A DNA stretch of 64,000 bases from contig NZ_CP081150.1 of assembly GCF_019665765.1 (NCBI RefSeq), forward strand, positions 1,984,001 through 2,048,000, read 5' to 3'. Position 1 is the stretch's first letter; the number at the start of each line of letters is the position of its first letter. Of this stretch, positions 45,924 through 55,759 are shown piece after piece. This DNA is from Deefgea tanakiae. GTDB taxonomy: Bacteria; Pseudomonadota; Gammaproteobacteria; Burkholderiales; Chitinibacteraceae. The notes beneath the pieces are model-generated. The model did no database searches. It saw only the letters and a list, made by a program, of their open reading frames with translations, and had not been told where the DNA came from. A program made the translations under genes and the position numbers.

Positions 45924-46637
45924 TCAAGAACTTTTAATCGAAAAAACAACCGGCACAATGACCGTTCCTGCAACAGCGACATCACCCCGCTTGGCAGGCA
46001 CAAACCGCCAGCGTTGCACCGTATTTTGTGCTTCCTGATCCAAGCGTAAAAATCCACTGCTTTTGTGCAACTCAACCTGATCGACGAGGCCCTGTTGATT
46101 CACCGCTACGCGCAAATACACCACGCCTTTTTCGCCCAACTCTCTGGACTGCAGCGGGTAGCGTGGCTTGGGATTATTCAAATAATTGGCGTGAAAACTA
46201 GGCTCAGTCGGTGCCTCATTGCGCTCGGTACTTTGTCCTTGTGCACCACCGCCCGTTGTCGCTGCCACCACCTTGGTGCTCGTTGCGCCTTGCCCTTCAT
46301 CTTTTGCTGGCGCAATTTGCGGTTTTTCTACTGCTGCCACTTCCATTGTTGAAACGCGCTCTGGCGTTGCTTCTTGTTTAGGCGCAACCGGAGCAGACTT
46401 TGCCATACGGCGCTCTTGCACCTTTTGTTTTACCTGCTGAACCTTTTGCTTCACCTTTACCACAGGCTTGGCAGGCGCAACTTCCGGAGCACGCTCGCCC
46501 ATTGCCACCGGCATCGCCAGCATCACAATCGGCTCTGCTTCTGTGGTTTTCGGCGGCGATGATGTCATCACAGCATGCAGTACCCCCACATGCGCCAGCA
46601 TCACCAATAAAATAGTTTTTCTGTTATCGAGAATCAT
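45924..46637 (-). CDS. tonB: Energy transducer TonB
   Basis: 237 residues from the ATG at 46637; a GTG 6 bases upstream is the other option and neither has a Shine-Dalgarno. One N-terminal membrane anchor (about 8-25), a long proline/alanine/lysine-rich periplasmic spacer (30-145), and the C-terminal TonB domain (about 155-237) with KPRYPLQSRELGEKGVVYLRV and the hydrophobic FVPAKRGDV. Spans the periplasm to contact TonB boxes of receptors such as the Fiu-like one. First gene of the operon, under a Fur-box promoter. Confidence 0.92.
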   Translation of the reverse strand: MILDNRKTILLVMLAHVGVLHAVMTSSPPKTTEAEPIVMLAMPVAMGERAPEVAPAKPVVKVKQKVQQVKQKVQERRMAKSAPVAPKQEATPERVSTMEVAAVEKPQIAPAKDEGQGATSTKVVAATTGGGAQGQSTERNEAPTEPSFHANYLNNPKPRYPLQSRELGEKGVVYLRVAVNQQGLVDQVELHKSSGFLRLDQEAQNTVQRWRFVPAKRGDVAVAGTVIVPVVFSIKSS

Positions 46638-46643
46638 TCGCAC

Positions 46644-46676
46644 ATATTATCGAAAATCATTCTCATTAGCAATATG
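46644..46676 (-). promoter_or_regulatory. tonB promoter with Fur box
   Basis: On the minus strand a -35-like TTGCTA and a -10 box TAATAT are 17 bases apart. The 19-bp site between them (46652-46670, GCTAATGAGAATGATTTTC) matches the Fur consensus closely. The -10 box ends one base before the possible GTG and six before the ATG, so transcription would start at or next to the start codon. Iron-repressed expression of tonB-exbBD is the expected result. Confidence 0.75.
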
Positions 46677-46743
46677 CTATAACTATAATTTTGTAAGTTT
46701 TATTTGCAAACAACACATCGACAAAATGCCGACCACAGAACGC

Positions 46744-46772
46744 AAAAAAGCCCGTCACGCTGACGGGCTTTT
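46744..46772 (-). terminator. Terminator of the 68-residue ORF
   Basis: Stem AAGCCCGTCA / TGACGGGCTT with a tiny loop, followed on the minus strand by TTTTTT; a weaker T4 is present in the other direction. Confidence 0.8.
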
Positions 46773-46883
46773 CACTCAAAAGCTAAAGATCAACTTTTCT
46801 ACTTTTGATCGCTTAAAAAATAATCCAAAGGTATATGGCCAAGCCAGTTATTTTAAAAAAGGCTACAAAGCTATACCCATAAA

Positions 46884-47090
46884 TTAGTTCTCAGCATCTA
46901 TATTCGCTTGGGCAGCAGAATCACGCTGCACTGGGCTCGATGAGAAATGAAACACCACGGCATTAGCAAACATGGCATCGAAGCCTTTCTCAATCATTGT
47001 TTGCACCAGCGTTTGCGCCTGACAACCTCGCGCAAGATTTTCAATAATCCATTCTTGCCACTCTGGCGTTAACTGCGTATAGCCCGACAT
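46884..47090 (-). CDS. Small protein resembling an oxygenase N-terminal segment, 68 aa
   Basis: 68 residues from the ATG at 47090, with GAGGAG about 10 bases upstream; a GTG two codons earlier is possible. The segment LTPEWQEWIIENLARGCQAQTLVQTMIEKGFDA, given here in outline, resembles the helical N-terminal extension of some bacterial prolyl-4-hydroxylase-type oxygenases, but no catalytic domain follows and the frame ends cleanly before a terminator. It is either a free-standing small helical protein or a truncated remnant. Unrecognised otherwise. Confidence 0.55.
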   Translation of the reverse strand: MSGYTQLTPEWQEWIIENLARGCQAQTLVQTMIEKGFDAMFANAVVFHFSSSPVQRDSAAQANIDAEN

Positions 47091-47317
47091 CGTCACACTT
47101 CTCCTCGTCTGTTACGGCACACTCGAACGGTATGCTCGTAGAACACCACTCCGCTTACAATTTCAAACAAAAAAACACTAAAAACATCAAACTTGTAAGA
47201 TATCGCATTATTCATCTGAAATGCGCTGCTGTCACGAATCGAATTTCAGGTGTGCATTGTGCCAACAGTTTAAGCGGCCCAATTGACGACACGCGTGGCT
47301 GTGAGGCGATGCGCGCA

Positions 47318-47329
47318 GTGTGTTAGAAT
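47318..47329 (+). promoter_or_regulatory. Extended -10 promoter candidate for purB
   Basis: TGTTAGAAT gives an extended -10 (TGnTAGAAT) 43 bases before the purB ATG; no good -35 at the usual distance. Confidence 0.4.
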
Positions 47330-47344
47330 CTGCGCTTTGATTGA

Positions 47345-48742
<1,398 letters not shown>

Positions 48743-48759
48743 GTCTGTTGTTGTACTAG

Positions 48760-48777
48760 AGTGGGCTCACGCCCACT
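48760..48777 (+). other. Hairpin between purB and the YdgA-like gene
   Basis: Perfect 7-bp stem AGTGGGC / GCCCACT with a 4-base loop and no T run. Possibly a processing or attenuation site. Confidence 0.4.
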
Positions 48778-48799
48778 TATCGTCTTAAAGGATTTCACA

Positions 48800-50254
48800 G
48801 TGAAACGTAAAGTTGTTTTGGCCAGCAGCATCACCTTCGTCGCCCTTGCTATTGCATACGTCGGAGGCAGCTATTTTGCCGGCCAAGCCGTCGAAAAAAC
48901 CATGCAAAAACAGCATGAATGGCTCAGTAACTTACCTTACTTCATTGTGAAATCTCACAACTACCAACGTGGCTGGTTTAGTTCAACCGAAACCACGACA
49001 TTGCAAGTGCGCCCTGAGCTTTATCGCTTCTTGCTCGAAAAAGAAGGTCAGCCACTCCAAAAGTTTGAAGTGACGTATACCAATCACATCAAACACGGCC
49101 CACTGCCTTTATTGAGCAAATTTAATCTTCTACCGTATAAAGCTGCGGTCAATACAGAATTTGTCTTTTCAGCCGATACCCAGAAGTTTTTAGCTAAATT
49201 TTTTGGTGAACAAAAACCCATTACCATCGAAAACCGCATCAGTTTTAACGATGATGGTATCGTCAAATTATCCGTACCTAGCTTTGAATACGAAGAGGCC
49301 CTTTCTGGCATCAAAGCGCATTGGAAAGGCCTTGATGCAACATTAGATTACGGCGGCGACTTTAATCGCGTCACACTGCTTGCAAATGCACCGGGCATCA
49401 CTGGCGAAGCCAAAACTAAAGGCCAATTTGCACTGACCGACTTCAGCCTAAAAATGCAGCAAGTGCGTGGCACTAGCGGTATTATGATCGGCAGCACAGA
49501 AGCCAAAATCGGCAAACTTGATTTGCAGCTGATTGAAGGCACGCCGATTAAGCTCAACTTAGAAAACCTCGCTTATGCTGGAGATATCAAAGAAGCGGGC
49601 GAATTTATCAATGGCAGCGCCAAAATTGATCTCGCCAAGCTCATTCTAGATGGGCAAGCCTATGGCCCCGCCGTATTAATTGCTGAAGCCAATCACTTGC
49701 ATGGCAAAACACTGGCCAAAATTGGCGATGAACTCACGATCATCCAAAAACAAAATCTAGATAGCGAGCAACTCACGGCAGCATTGACCAACTTAGCCAA
49801 AACACACGGCCTGCCTTTATTGCAAAACGATCCCCAACTGGCGATCAAAAAACTCGAAGTCAAATTACCCGATGGCAAAATCCACTTTACTGGCGAAGTC
49901 GGCCTCAAAGGCTTTGTAGCCGCCGATTTGGATAAACCCGTTGATTTGGTCAACAAGATTTCAGCGAAAGCCGATTTTGCAGTGCCACGCAAAGTGGTCG
50001 AAACTTTAGCCCTGTGGCAAGCTCGCAATGTATTTGGCGGGCCAGATACGCAAGTTGATATGGATTCTTTGGATTTCTTAGCAGGGCAATTTGTTGAAGG
50101 CCAAATTAATAAACTCGCTGAACAAAATCTGATTCGAGTCGAAGGCAAATTACTCGCCACCACGGCATCCCTCAATAAAGGCATCTTTATTTTAAATGGC
50201 ATTAAAGTGCCATTGCCTTGGGAAACACCAGCGACAGCCAGCGAAGCACAGTAA
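48800..50254 (+). CDS. YdgA family (DUF945) protein
   Basis: 484 residues from the GTG at 48800, which has AAAGGA 7 bases upstream and begins with a short positive N-terminus and one hydrophobic helix (about 6-26, signal anchor). The body is a long beta-rich repeat typical of DUF945/YdgA: TTLQVRPEL and IKHGPLPLL in the first part, GLDATLDYGGD in the middle, and FTGEVGLKGF near the C-terminus. Periplasmic, of unknown function. Ends just before a terminator. Confidence 0.85.
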   Translation: MKRKVVLASSITFVALAIAYVGGSYFAGQAVEKTMQKQHEWLSNLPYFIVKSHNYQRGWFSSTETTTLQVRPELYRFLLEKEGQPLQKFEVTYTNHIKHGPLPLLSKFNLLPYKAAVNTEFVFSADTQKFLAKFFGEQKPITIENRISFNDDGIVKLSVPSFEYEEALSGIKAHWKGLDATLDYGGDFNRVTLLANAPGITGEAKTKGQFALTDFSLKMQQVRGTSGIMIGSTEAKIGKLDLQLIEGTPIKLNLENLAYAGDIKEAGEFINGSAKIDLAKLILDGQAYGPAVLIAEANHLHGKTLAKIGDELTIIQKQNLDSEQLTAALTNLAKTHGLPLLQNDPQLAIKKLEVKLPDGKIHFTGEVGLKGFVAADLDKPVDLVNKISAKADFAVPRKVVETLALWQARNVFGGPDTQVDMDSLDFLAGQFVEGQINKLAEQNLIRVEGKLLATTASLNKGIFILNGIKVPLPWETPATASEAQ

Positions 50255-50274
50255 GTACAATCTGCTTCACGACC

Positions 50275-50304
50275 AAGGTCTCGATTTACTCGGGGCCTTT
50301 TTTA
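50275..50304 (+). terminator. Terminator between the YdgA-like gene and earP
   Basis: Stem AAGGTCTCG / CGGGGCCTT (with G-U pairs) followed by a T run, 20 bases after the YdgA-like stop. Confidence 0.7.
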
Positions 50305-50333
50305 TTGAAACCCACTGATAAACAGGCTTGAAC

Positions 50334-51470
50334 GTGCAGACATGGAGCATTTTTTGCCGCGTAGTTGATAATTTTGGCGATATCGGCGTCTGCTGGCGTT
50401 TGGCGCGGCAACTCGCGCACGAGCACCCGCTTAGAATCACCTTGTGGGTAGATGACCTTGCCATCTTTGCCAAAATTCGTGCCGAAATCAATCCAAATCT
50501 CGCCGAACAAAAACTCGAATCCGTCACGATTCGGCATTGGTCAGAACAGTGGTCTGCAGACATTCAGGCCAACGATGTGGTGATTGAAACCTTTGCTTGC
50601 GATTTACCGACGGCCTACATTGAGCAGATGCGTAGCAGCACCACGCCACCGATTTGGATCAACCTCGACTACCTCAGTGCGGAAGACTGGGTCAGCGGCT
50701 GCCACGGCCTACCCTCGCCGCAACAAGGCCTCAGTAAATACTTTTTCTTCCCAGGCTTTAATGATAAAACCGGCGGACTGATCGGCGAGCAATCTATGCG
50801 CCAACAACGCAGAGCTTGGCAATCTGCAGATGCAAAACAATTGCGTCAACAACTCGCTCCGAAGCGCCCAGCAGAGACCGCAGACACGCAATACATTTCG
50901 CTGTTTGCTTATGAAAATTCGGCGCTTAATGCTTGGTTACACCGATTAAAAGACAGCCCCAACCCGATCCATCTCTTTGTGCCGCAAGGTAGGGTATTGC
51001 CTCAAATAACACAATTATTTATGCAAGCAGAGCTACACGCTGGAGAGGTATATCAGTACGGTGCGGTGACGATTTCAATCTTGCCGATGTTGCCGCAAGA
51101 TCAATACGATCAACTGCTCTGGAGTTGCGATCTCAATTTTGTACGCGGCGAAGACTCATTTGTGCGCGCGCAATGGGCAGGTCTACCCATGGTCTGGCAG
51201 ATTTATCCGCAATCAGAAGATACTCATCTCGAAAAACTCGTTGCTTTTTTGCAGCTCTATCTAGCTGACCTGCCCGACGAGCTCGCACAAGCGCTACGTG
51301 ATTTTTATTACACGTGGAATCAAGGCGGCGACATTGCGCAAAGTTGGACAATCCTCAATACCGAGCGTGAAGTTTTGCGGCAACATGCTAAAAATTGGGC
51401 TTTACGACTAGCGGCGCAGGGAGATCTTGCGACTAATCTGGTCAAGTTCACCCAATCCAAGTTAAAATAG
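50334..51470 (+). CDS. earP: EF-P arginine rhamnosyltransferase
   Basis: 378 residues from a GTG at 50334 with AGG upstream; a TTG two codons earlier is an alternative. The N-terminal FCRVVDNFGDIGVCWRLARQL holds the two aspartates that EarP enzymes need, and the C-terminal half has the nucleotide-sugar site FVRGEDSFVRAQWAGLPMVWQIYPQ with its conserved acidic residues (GT-B fold). EarP transfers rhamnose from dTDP-rhamnose to an arginine of EF-P. The target gene efp follows after 193 bases. Confidence 0.93.
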   Translation: MQTWSIFCRVVDNFGDIGVCWRLARQLAHEHPLRITLWVDDLAIFAKIRAEINPNLAEQKLESVTIRHWSEQWSADIQANDVVIETFACDLPTAYIEQMRSSTTPPIWINLDYLSAEDWVSGCHGLPSPQQGLSKYFFFPGFNDKTGGLIGEQSMRQQRRAWQSADAKQLRQQLAPKRPAETADTQYISLFAYENSALNAWLHRLKDSPNPIHLFVPQGRVLPQITQLFMQAELHAGEVYQYGAVTISILPMLPQDQYDQLLWSCDLNFVRGEDSFVRAQWAGLPMVWQIYPQSEDTHLEKLVAFLQLYLADLPDELAQALRDFYYTWNQGGDIAQSWTILNTEREVLRQHAKNWALRLAAQGDLATNLVKFTQSKLK

Positions 51471-51663
51471 TCAATTGTGTCGAGCGCGTTTTAAAAGTAC
51501 TGATAAGTTAGTAGCAAAAGATCGGCAAAGCGTAACGTCAAGCACGGTCCTAAAAGTACAGTGGGACCAAACAACGCTTTGGATGTATTTTGCATTAATG
51601 CTTACAAAATCGCCGCACTCTTAAAACCCGTTCTATTTAATCCGCATTTAGGTATGTAAAAAC

Positions 51664-52233
51664 ATGGCAATCAAAACTGCACACGAAGTTCGCTCTGGTA
51701 ACGTAATCTTGGTTGATGGCCAACCTTTGGTCGTACAAAAAACTGAGTTCTCAAAATCAGGCCGTAACTCTTCAGTAGTGAAAATCAAATCGAAAGGTTT
51801 GTTGACAGGCTCTGGCTCTGAAGTCGTTTATAAATCAGACGACAAACTCGAAGTTGTGACTTTAGAAAAACTCGATTGCACCTACTCTTACTTCGCTGAC
51901 CCAATGTTCATTTTCATGGACGCTGAGTTTAACCAACACGACGTTGAAGCCGACAACTTGGGCGACACACGTGGTTTGATCGTTGACGGCATGGAAGACC
52001 AATGCCAAGTGACTTTCTACGATGGCAAAGCAATTTCTGTTGAATTGCCAACAGTTGTAGTTCGTGAAGTTGAATACACTGAGCCAGCAGTTCGCGGCGA
52101 CACTTCAGGCAAAGTCATGAAGCCAGCAAAATTGAAAGGCACTGACTTTGAATTGCCAGTGGCTGCGTTCATCGAAATCGGCGACAAAATCGAGATCGAC
52201 ACGCGCACCAACGAATTCAAAAAACGCGCTTAA
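51664..52233 (+). CDS. efp: Elongation factor P, arginine-type
   Basis: 189 residues. Three beta-barrel domains. The modification loop reads SGRNSS with R34 (R32 in mature numbering) where E. coli has lysine, so it is of the type activated by EarP rhamnosylation rather than EpmA lysylation. C-terminal signature [19 protein letters not shown] relieves ribosome stalling at polyproline stretches. earP is the preceding gene. Confidence 0.97.
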   Translation: MAIKTAHEVRSGNVILVDGQPLVVQKTEFSKSGRNSSVVKIKSKGLLTGSGSEVVYKSDDKLEVVTLEKLDCTYSYFADPMFIFMDAEFNQHDVEADNLGDTRGLIVDGMEDQCQVTFYDGKAISVELPTVVVREVEYTEPAVRGDTSGKVMKPAKLKGTDFELPVAAFIEIGDKIEIDTRTNEFKKRA

Positions 52234-52246
52234 TCTGCGATTTGAA

Positions 52247-52279
52247 TAAAAAAGCCACCGATATTTCGGTGGCTTTTTT
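52247..52279 (+). terminator. Terminator of efp
   Basis: Stem AAAAAGCCACCG / CGGTGGCTTTTT with a 6-base loop, followed by a T run, 14 bases after the stop codon. Confidence 0.9.
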
Positions 52280-52376
52280 GTTGCCCCTAAAAATTTAGTT
52301 ATTTAGTTAAACCACCATGTAAGAACTGAATCTATTCACCGACTATAGTCATTACTTACTCACTAGGAACTGTCTC

Positions 52377-52835
52377 ATGTCGCCCAAAGTTTTGCTCAAC
52401 GCGCTGATCTCGGCCAAGCCTCTCAATGCGCTAGCCCCTGTCGCTGACTTACTTTTGCGCTTGTACGTGAGCAAAGTTTTCTTTCTTTCGGGTCTGACAA
52501 AAATTCAAGACTGGGAAACGACAGTGTTTTTATTTACCGAAGAATATCGAACACCTTTTTTACCGCCACTGATTGCTGCGATGGGCGGCACGGCTGCGGA
52601 GCTGATTTTACCCGTGTTGCTCACGCTCGGACTACTAACACGCCTGTCTGCCTTGGGCCTTTTTGCTGTCAACATTGTGGCTCTAGTGTCGTACTACCAT
52701 GTATTGCATGAGATTCCAGCGGCTTTACAAGATCATCTAGAGTGGGGCTTAATGTTATTAGTGATTGCTAGTCTTTCTTGCGGCCGATGGGGTCTGGATA
52801 CGCGCATTGCGCGCAAGAACAAATTTAATGAATGA
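52377..52835 (+). CDS. DoxX family membrane protein
   Basis: 152 residues with AGGAAC upstream of the ATG. Four hydrophobic helices (about 25-45, 63-85, 88-108, 118-138). The opening LLLRLYVSKVFFLSGLTKIQDW and GTAAELILPVLLTLGLLTRLSALGLF match DoxX proteins, often linked to redox or stress functions. Ends in an ATGA overlap with a 44-codon frame that was not accepted as a gene (52832-52966). Confidence 0.85.
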   Translation: MSPKVLLNALISAKPLNALAPVADLLLRLYVSKVFFLSGLTKIQDWETTVFLFTEEYRTPFLPPLIAAMGGTAAELILPVLLTLGLLTRLSALGLFAVNIVALVSYYHVLHEIPAALQDHLEWGLMLLVIASLSCGRWGLDTRIARKNKFNE

Positions 52836-52990
52836 GAGAACACTATAAAAACAATTCGCTACTACGATTGCCTTATTACTCATCAGTCATGGCTATGTCC
52901 CTGCTGCAGCCAATTAGTAATGCATCGAAAAAATTAGCACACTACAGTTCTGAATTTTCTTTAACATAACCCACGGTTCTACGAATCGTA

Positions 52991-53296
52991 TTAAGTGCGG
53001 CCTACTCGCTCTGCCCAGTTCAGAAAAATAATTAAAACCTCTTCAAGATTTCTAGCGCCACAAGCACCGATGAACTTCACTCCATCCGATTTGCAGCTTA
53101 CCCAATCAAGCTCATCGTCACGCTGCTCTCGCTGAAACTCTTCAAAAGGAACGCAATATAAATTAGTCTCAGTCAGATCAATCTTAACGATCCAACCAGG
53201 ATTGTCGATATTTTCTATAGTGATTCCATAAGAGTGCTCCCAATCTTCGTTGCACTGCGATGCATACCACTCTTGAACTCTTTGAATCGTATTCAT
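52991..53296 (-). CDS. Immunity protein 53 (Imm53) family, orphan
   Basis: 101 residues from the ATG at 53296; the longer frame starts without a binding site. The pattern MNTIQRVQEWYASQC, DWEHSYGITIENIDNPGWIVKIDL and NLEEVLIIFLNWA identifies the Imm53 immunity family, which neutralises toxins of contact-dependent or polymorphic systems. No toxin gene, Rhs or CDI locus lies in the window, so it is an orphan immunity gene. Its surroundings (doxX-like and tkt) are housekeeping genes. Slightly AT-rich upstream, possibly acquired. Confidence 0.8.
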   Translation of the reverse strand: MNTIQRVQEWYASQCNEDWEHSYGITIENIDNPGWIVKIDLTETNLYCVPFEEFQREQRDDELDWVSCKSDGVKFIGACGARNLEEVLIIFLNWAERVGRT

Positions 53297-53390
53297 AAAA
53301 TTTCGTTCTCTATTTTCCAGATCTAAGATAACACGCGCTAACACACAAACTAACACTTAAATTTGAACACCACTCTAAAAATTATCCCCA

Positions 53391-53420
53391 ATAAAAAAGC
53401 GCCCGAAGGCGCTTTTTTAT
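53391..53420 (-). terminator. Terminator of tkt
   Basis: Stem AAAAAAGCGCC / GGCGCTTTTTT with a 4-base loop, 15 bases after the tkt stop, symmetrical enough to act in both directions. Confidence 0.9.
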
Positions 53421-53435
53421 TGGGGCTGGAAAAAC

Positions 53436-55436
53436 TTATTTCACCAATGCTTTCGCACGAGCTACTACGTTTTCTACCGTGAAACCAAAGTGTTTGAAGA
53501 GCAATGGCGCTGGTGCTGATTCGCCGAAGGTATCGATACCGATGACATCACCTTCGAGACCCACATATTTACGCCAGAAGTCGCTCGTTGCAGCTTCAAC
53601 TGCCAAGCGTGGCACGCCAGCTGGCAATACTGATGCTTTGTAAGCAGCGTCTTGTTTGTCAAACACATTGGTGCTTGGCATTGAAACCACGCGCACTGCA
53701 GTACCTGCAGCATTGAGTTCTGCTGCCGCTTTCACCGCCAAATCCACTTCAGAACCCGTTGCGATAATCACAACTTGCGGATTCGCTGCATCAACGAGTA
53801 CATAGCCACCTTTGGCGATATCAGCCAATTGTTGCTCAGTACGGGTTTGGAATTGCAAGTTTTGACGTGTGAACACCAATGAACTTGGCGAAGTACGTTC
53901 GCCAATTGCGGCAGCCCAAGCCACAACCGATTCAACGGTATCCGCAGGACGCCATGTGTTCATGTTCGGGATGCAACGCAAGGTTTGCATTTGTTCTACT
54001 GGCTGATGCGTTGGGCCGTCTTCACCCAAACCAATTGAATCGTGCGTGTAAACGAAGATGTTGTTGGTTTTCATCAACGCTGACATACGCAATGCATTCA
54101 AAGCGTATTCGCAGAACATCAAGAACGTGCCGCCGAATGGACGGAAACCACCATGCAACACGATACCGTTCATGATGTGGCTCATACCGAACTCACGCAC
54201 ACCGTAGCTGATGTGGTTACCAGAGATTTGGCCATCAACCACTTTCAAGCTCGTAGAGCCTTTCCAGTTGGTCAAGTTTGAACCCGTCAAGTCAGCAGAA
54301 CCGCCGAGCATTTCTGGCAATTGTGGGCACAAGGCCGACAAAGCGTTTTGGCTGGCTTTACGTGTTGCAATCGTTTCTGCTTTGCTGTTTGCATCCGCAA
54401 CGGCTGCTTTTACGATGTCGTTCCAGTTTGCTGGCAAATCGCCTTTCATACGGCGAGTAAATTCAGCAGCTTCAGCTGGGAATTGCGCGCTGTATTTAGC
54501 AAACAAGGTGTTCCATTCAGCTTCAAACGCAGCACCAGCGGCTTTGCGATCCCAACCAGCGTACACATCAGCAGGGATTTCAAACGGTGCGTATGGCCAG
54601 CCAATGGCTTCGCGAGTTGCTGCGATCTCTGCATCGCCCAATGGTGCGCCGTGGCAATCATGGCTGGCTGCTTTGTTTGGCGAACCTTTACCGATGATGG
54701 TTTTGCAGCAGATCAATGTTGGTTTGTTGGTTTCAGCTTTAGCCGCATCGATCGCTGCGTTCAATGCATCAACGTCATGACCATCAACGCCAGCAATCAC
54801 ATGCCAGCCGTAGGCTTCAAAACGTTTTGGCGTGTCATCTGTAAACCAGCCTTCAACGTGGCCATCAATAGAGATGCCGTTGTCGTCCCAGAACGCAACC
54901 AATTTGCCCAAGCCCAAAGTACCTGCCAATGAGCAAGCTTCGTGCGAAATACCTTCCATCAAGCAGCCGTCACCCATGAATACATAAGTGTGGTGATCAA
55001 CGATGTCTAGACCTGGTTTGTTAAATTGCGCAGCCAGCAGTTTTTCTGCCAAAGCAAAACCCACTGCATTGGTGATACCTTGACCAAGAGGGCCAGTCGT
55101 TGTTTCTACACCTGGCGTGTAATGAACTTCTGGGTGGCCAGGGGTTTTTGAATGGAATTGACGGAAGTTTTTGATGTCTTCAATCGATACATCAAAGCCT
55201 GTGAGATGCAACAAAGCATATTGCAGCATCGAGCCATGGCCGTTTGACAACACGAAACGGTCGCGGTTAGCCCAAGCGGTGTTTTGTGGATTGAAGCGCA
55301 TTTTGCCGCCCCACAAAGCCAAACCAATTTCAGCCATTCCCATTGGCGCGCCTGGGTGGCCTGAATTGGCTTTTTGCACAGCATCCATTGCCAGTGCACG
55401 AATTGCATTTGCTAAATCAGTACGCGTTGCTGCCAT
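53436..55436 (-). CDS. tkt: Transketolase
   Basis: 666 residues from the ATG at 55436 (a GTG codon precedes it), with GAGG upstream. Thiamine-binding motif [18 protein letters not shown] (about 155-172), the conserved HxxH-type residues in [17 protein letters not shown] and [13 protein letters not shown], and the glutamate of the pyrimidine domain in [13 protein letters not shown]. Transfers two-carbon units in the pentose phosphate pathway. Follows phaC on the same strand across a hairpin-rich gap. Confidence 0.97.
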   Translation of the reverse strand: MAATRTDLANAIRALAMDAVQKANSGHPGAPMGMAEIGLALWGGKMRFNPQNTAWANRDRFVLSNGHGSMLQYALLHLTGFDVSIEDIKNFRQFHSKTPGHPEVHYTPGVETTTGPLGQGITNAVGFALAEKLLAAQFNKPGLDIVDHHTYVFMGDGCLMEGISHEACSLAGTLGLGKLVAFWDDNGISIDGHVEGWFTDDTPKRFEAYGWHVIAGVDGHDVDALNAAIDAAKAETNKPTLICCKTIIGKGSPNKAASHDCHGAPLGDAEIAATREAIGWPYAPFEIPADVYAGWDRKAAGAAFEAEWNTLFAKYSAQFPAEAAEFTRRMKGDLPANWNDIVKAAVADANSKAETIATRKASQNALSALCPQLPEMLGGSADLTGSNLTNWKGSTSLKVVDGQISGNHISYGVREFGMSHIMNGIVLHGGFRPFGGTFLMFCEYALNALRMSALMKTNNIFVYTHDSIGLGEDGPTHQPVEQMQTLRCIPNMNTWRPADTVESVVAWAAAIGERTSPSSLVFTRQNLQFQTRTEQQLADIAKGGYVLVDAANPQVVIIATGSEVDLAVKAAAELNAAGTAVRVVSMPSTNVFDKQDAAYKASVLPAGVPRLAVEAATSDFWRKYVGLEGDVIGIDTFGESAPAPLLFKHFGFTVENVVARAKALVK

Positions 55437-55759
55437 CACAGTTTCCTCAGATTTAAATTGTGCGCTTCATGCGCAAACTTGATTAAAACCACAACTTCAG
55501 TAGCGAGAATAATTACTCGCCACCGTCAAAATACTTGCTGCCCCTACATAAAAAGGAATAGTAGTAACGGCACAAAAGTTTTCCAGTAAGGCGAAAAGTC
55601 GCAGGCAGTACAAATCGTACTGCAAGACGAAGCAACGCTACTGGAGAACTTTTGTCTTACTACCTAACAGACACGCCAGCATTGTACTCATGCTGGCGCA
55701 TCTATGATATTGCTTTGGCGCAAAGCTCAGTGCTTCAGACCAAATTTTATTGCCTTGTC
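55437..55759. other. Gap between phaC and tkt
   Basis: About 320 bases with no gene. It contains a small GCGAG / CTCGC hairpin at 55503-55520 and the long imperfect palindrome listed next. The tkt promoter must be here, unless phaC reads through. Confidence 0.6.
55560..55663. repeat. Long imperfect palindrome between phaC and tkt
   Basis: Arms of about 50 bases around a 5-base loop (55612-55616). Outer ends GTAGTAA / TTACTAC, then ACAAAAGTT / AACTTTTGT and CCAGTA / TACTGG, inner perfect stem GCAGTAC / GTACTGC. Similar in size and design to the element between gspG and gspH. No T tract. Confidence 0.8.

Noticed and set aside
52832-52966. 44-codon frame overlapping the doxX-like stop (ATGA), and a signal-peptide-like stretch in another frame of the same region
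   Set aside because: Too short and without a clear binding site; the signal-peptide-like stretch (IALLLISHGYVPAAA) has no start codon in frame. It may be a decayed gene start but cannot be supported.
54211-54780. 189-codon plus-strand frame
   Set aside because: Antisense to tkt; shadow frame.
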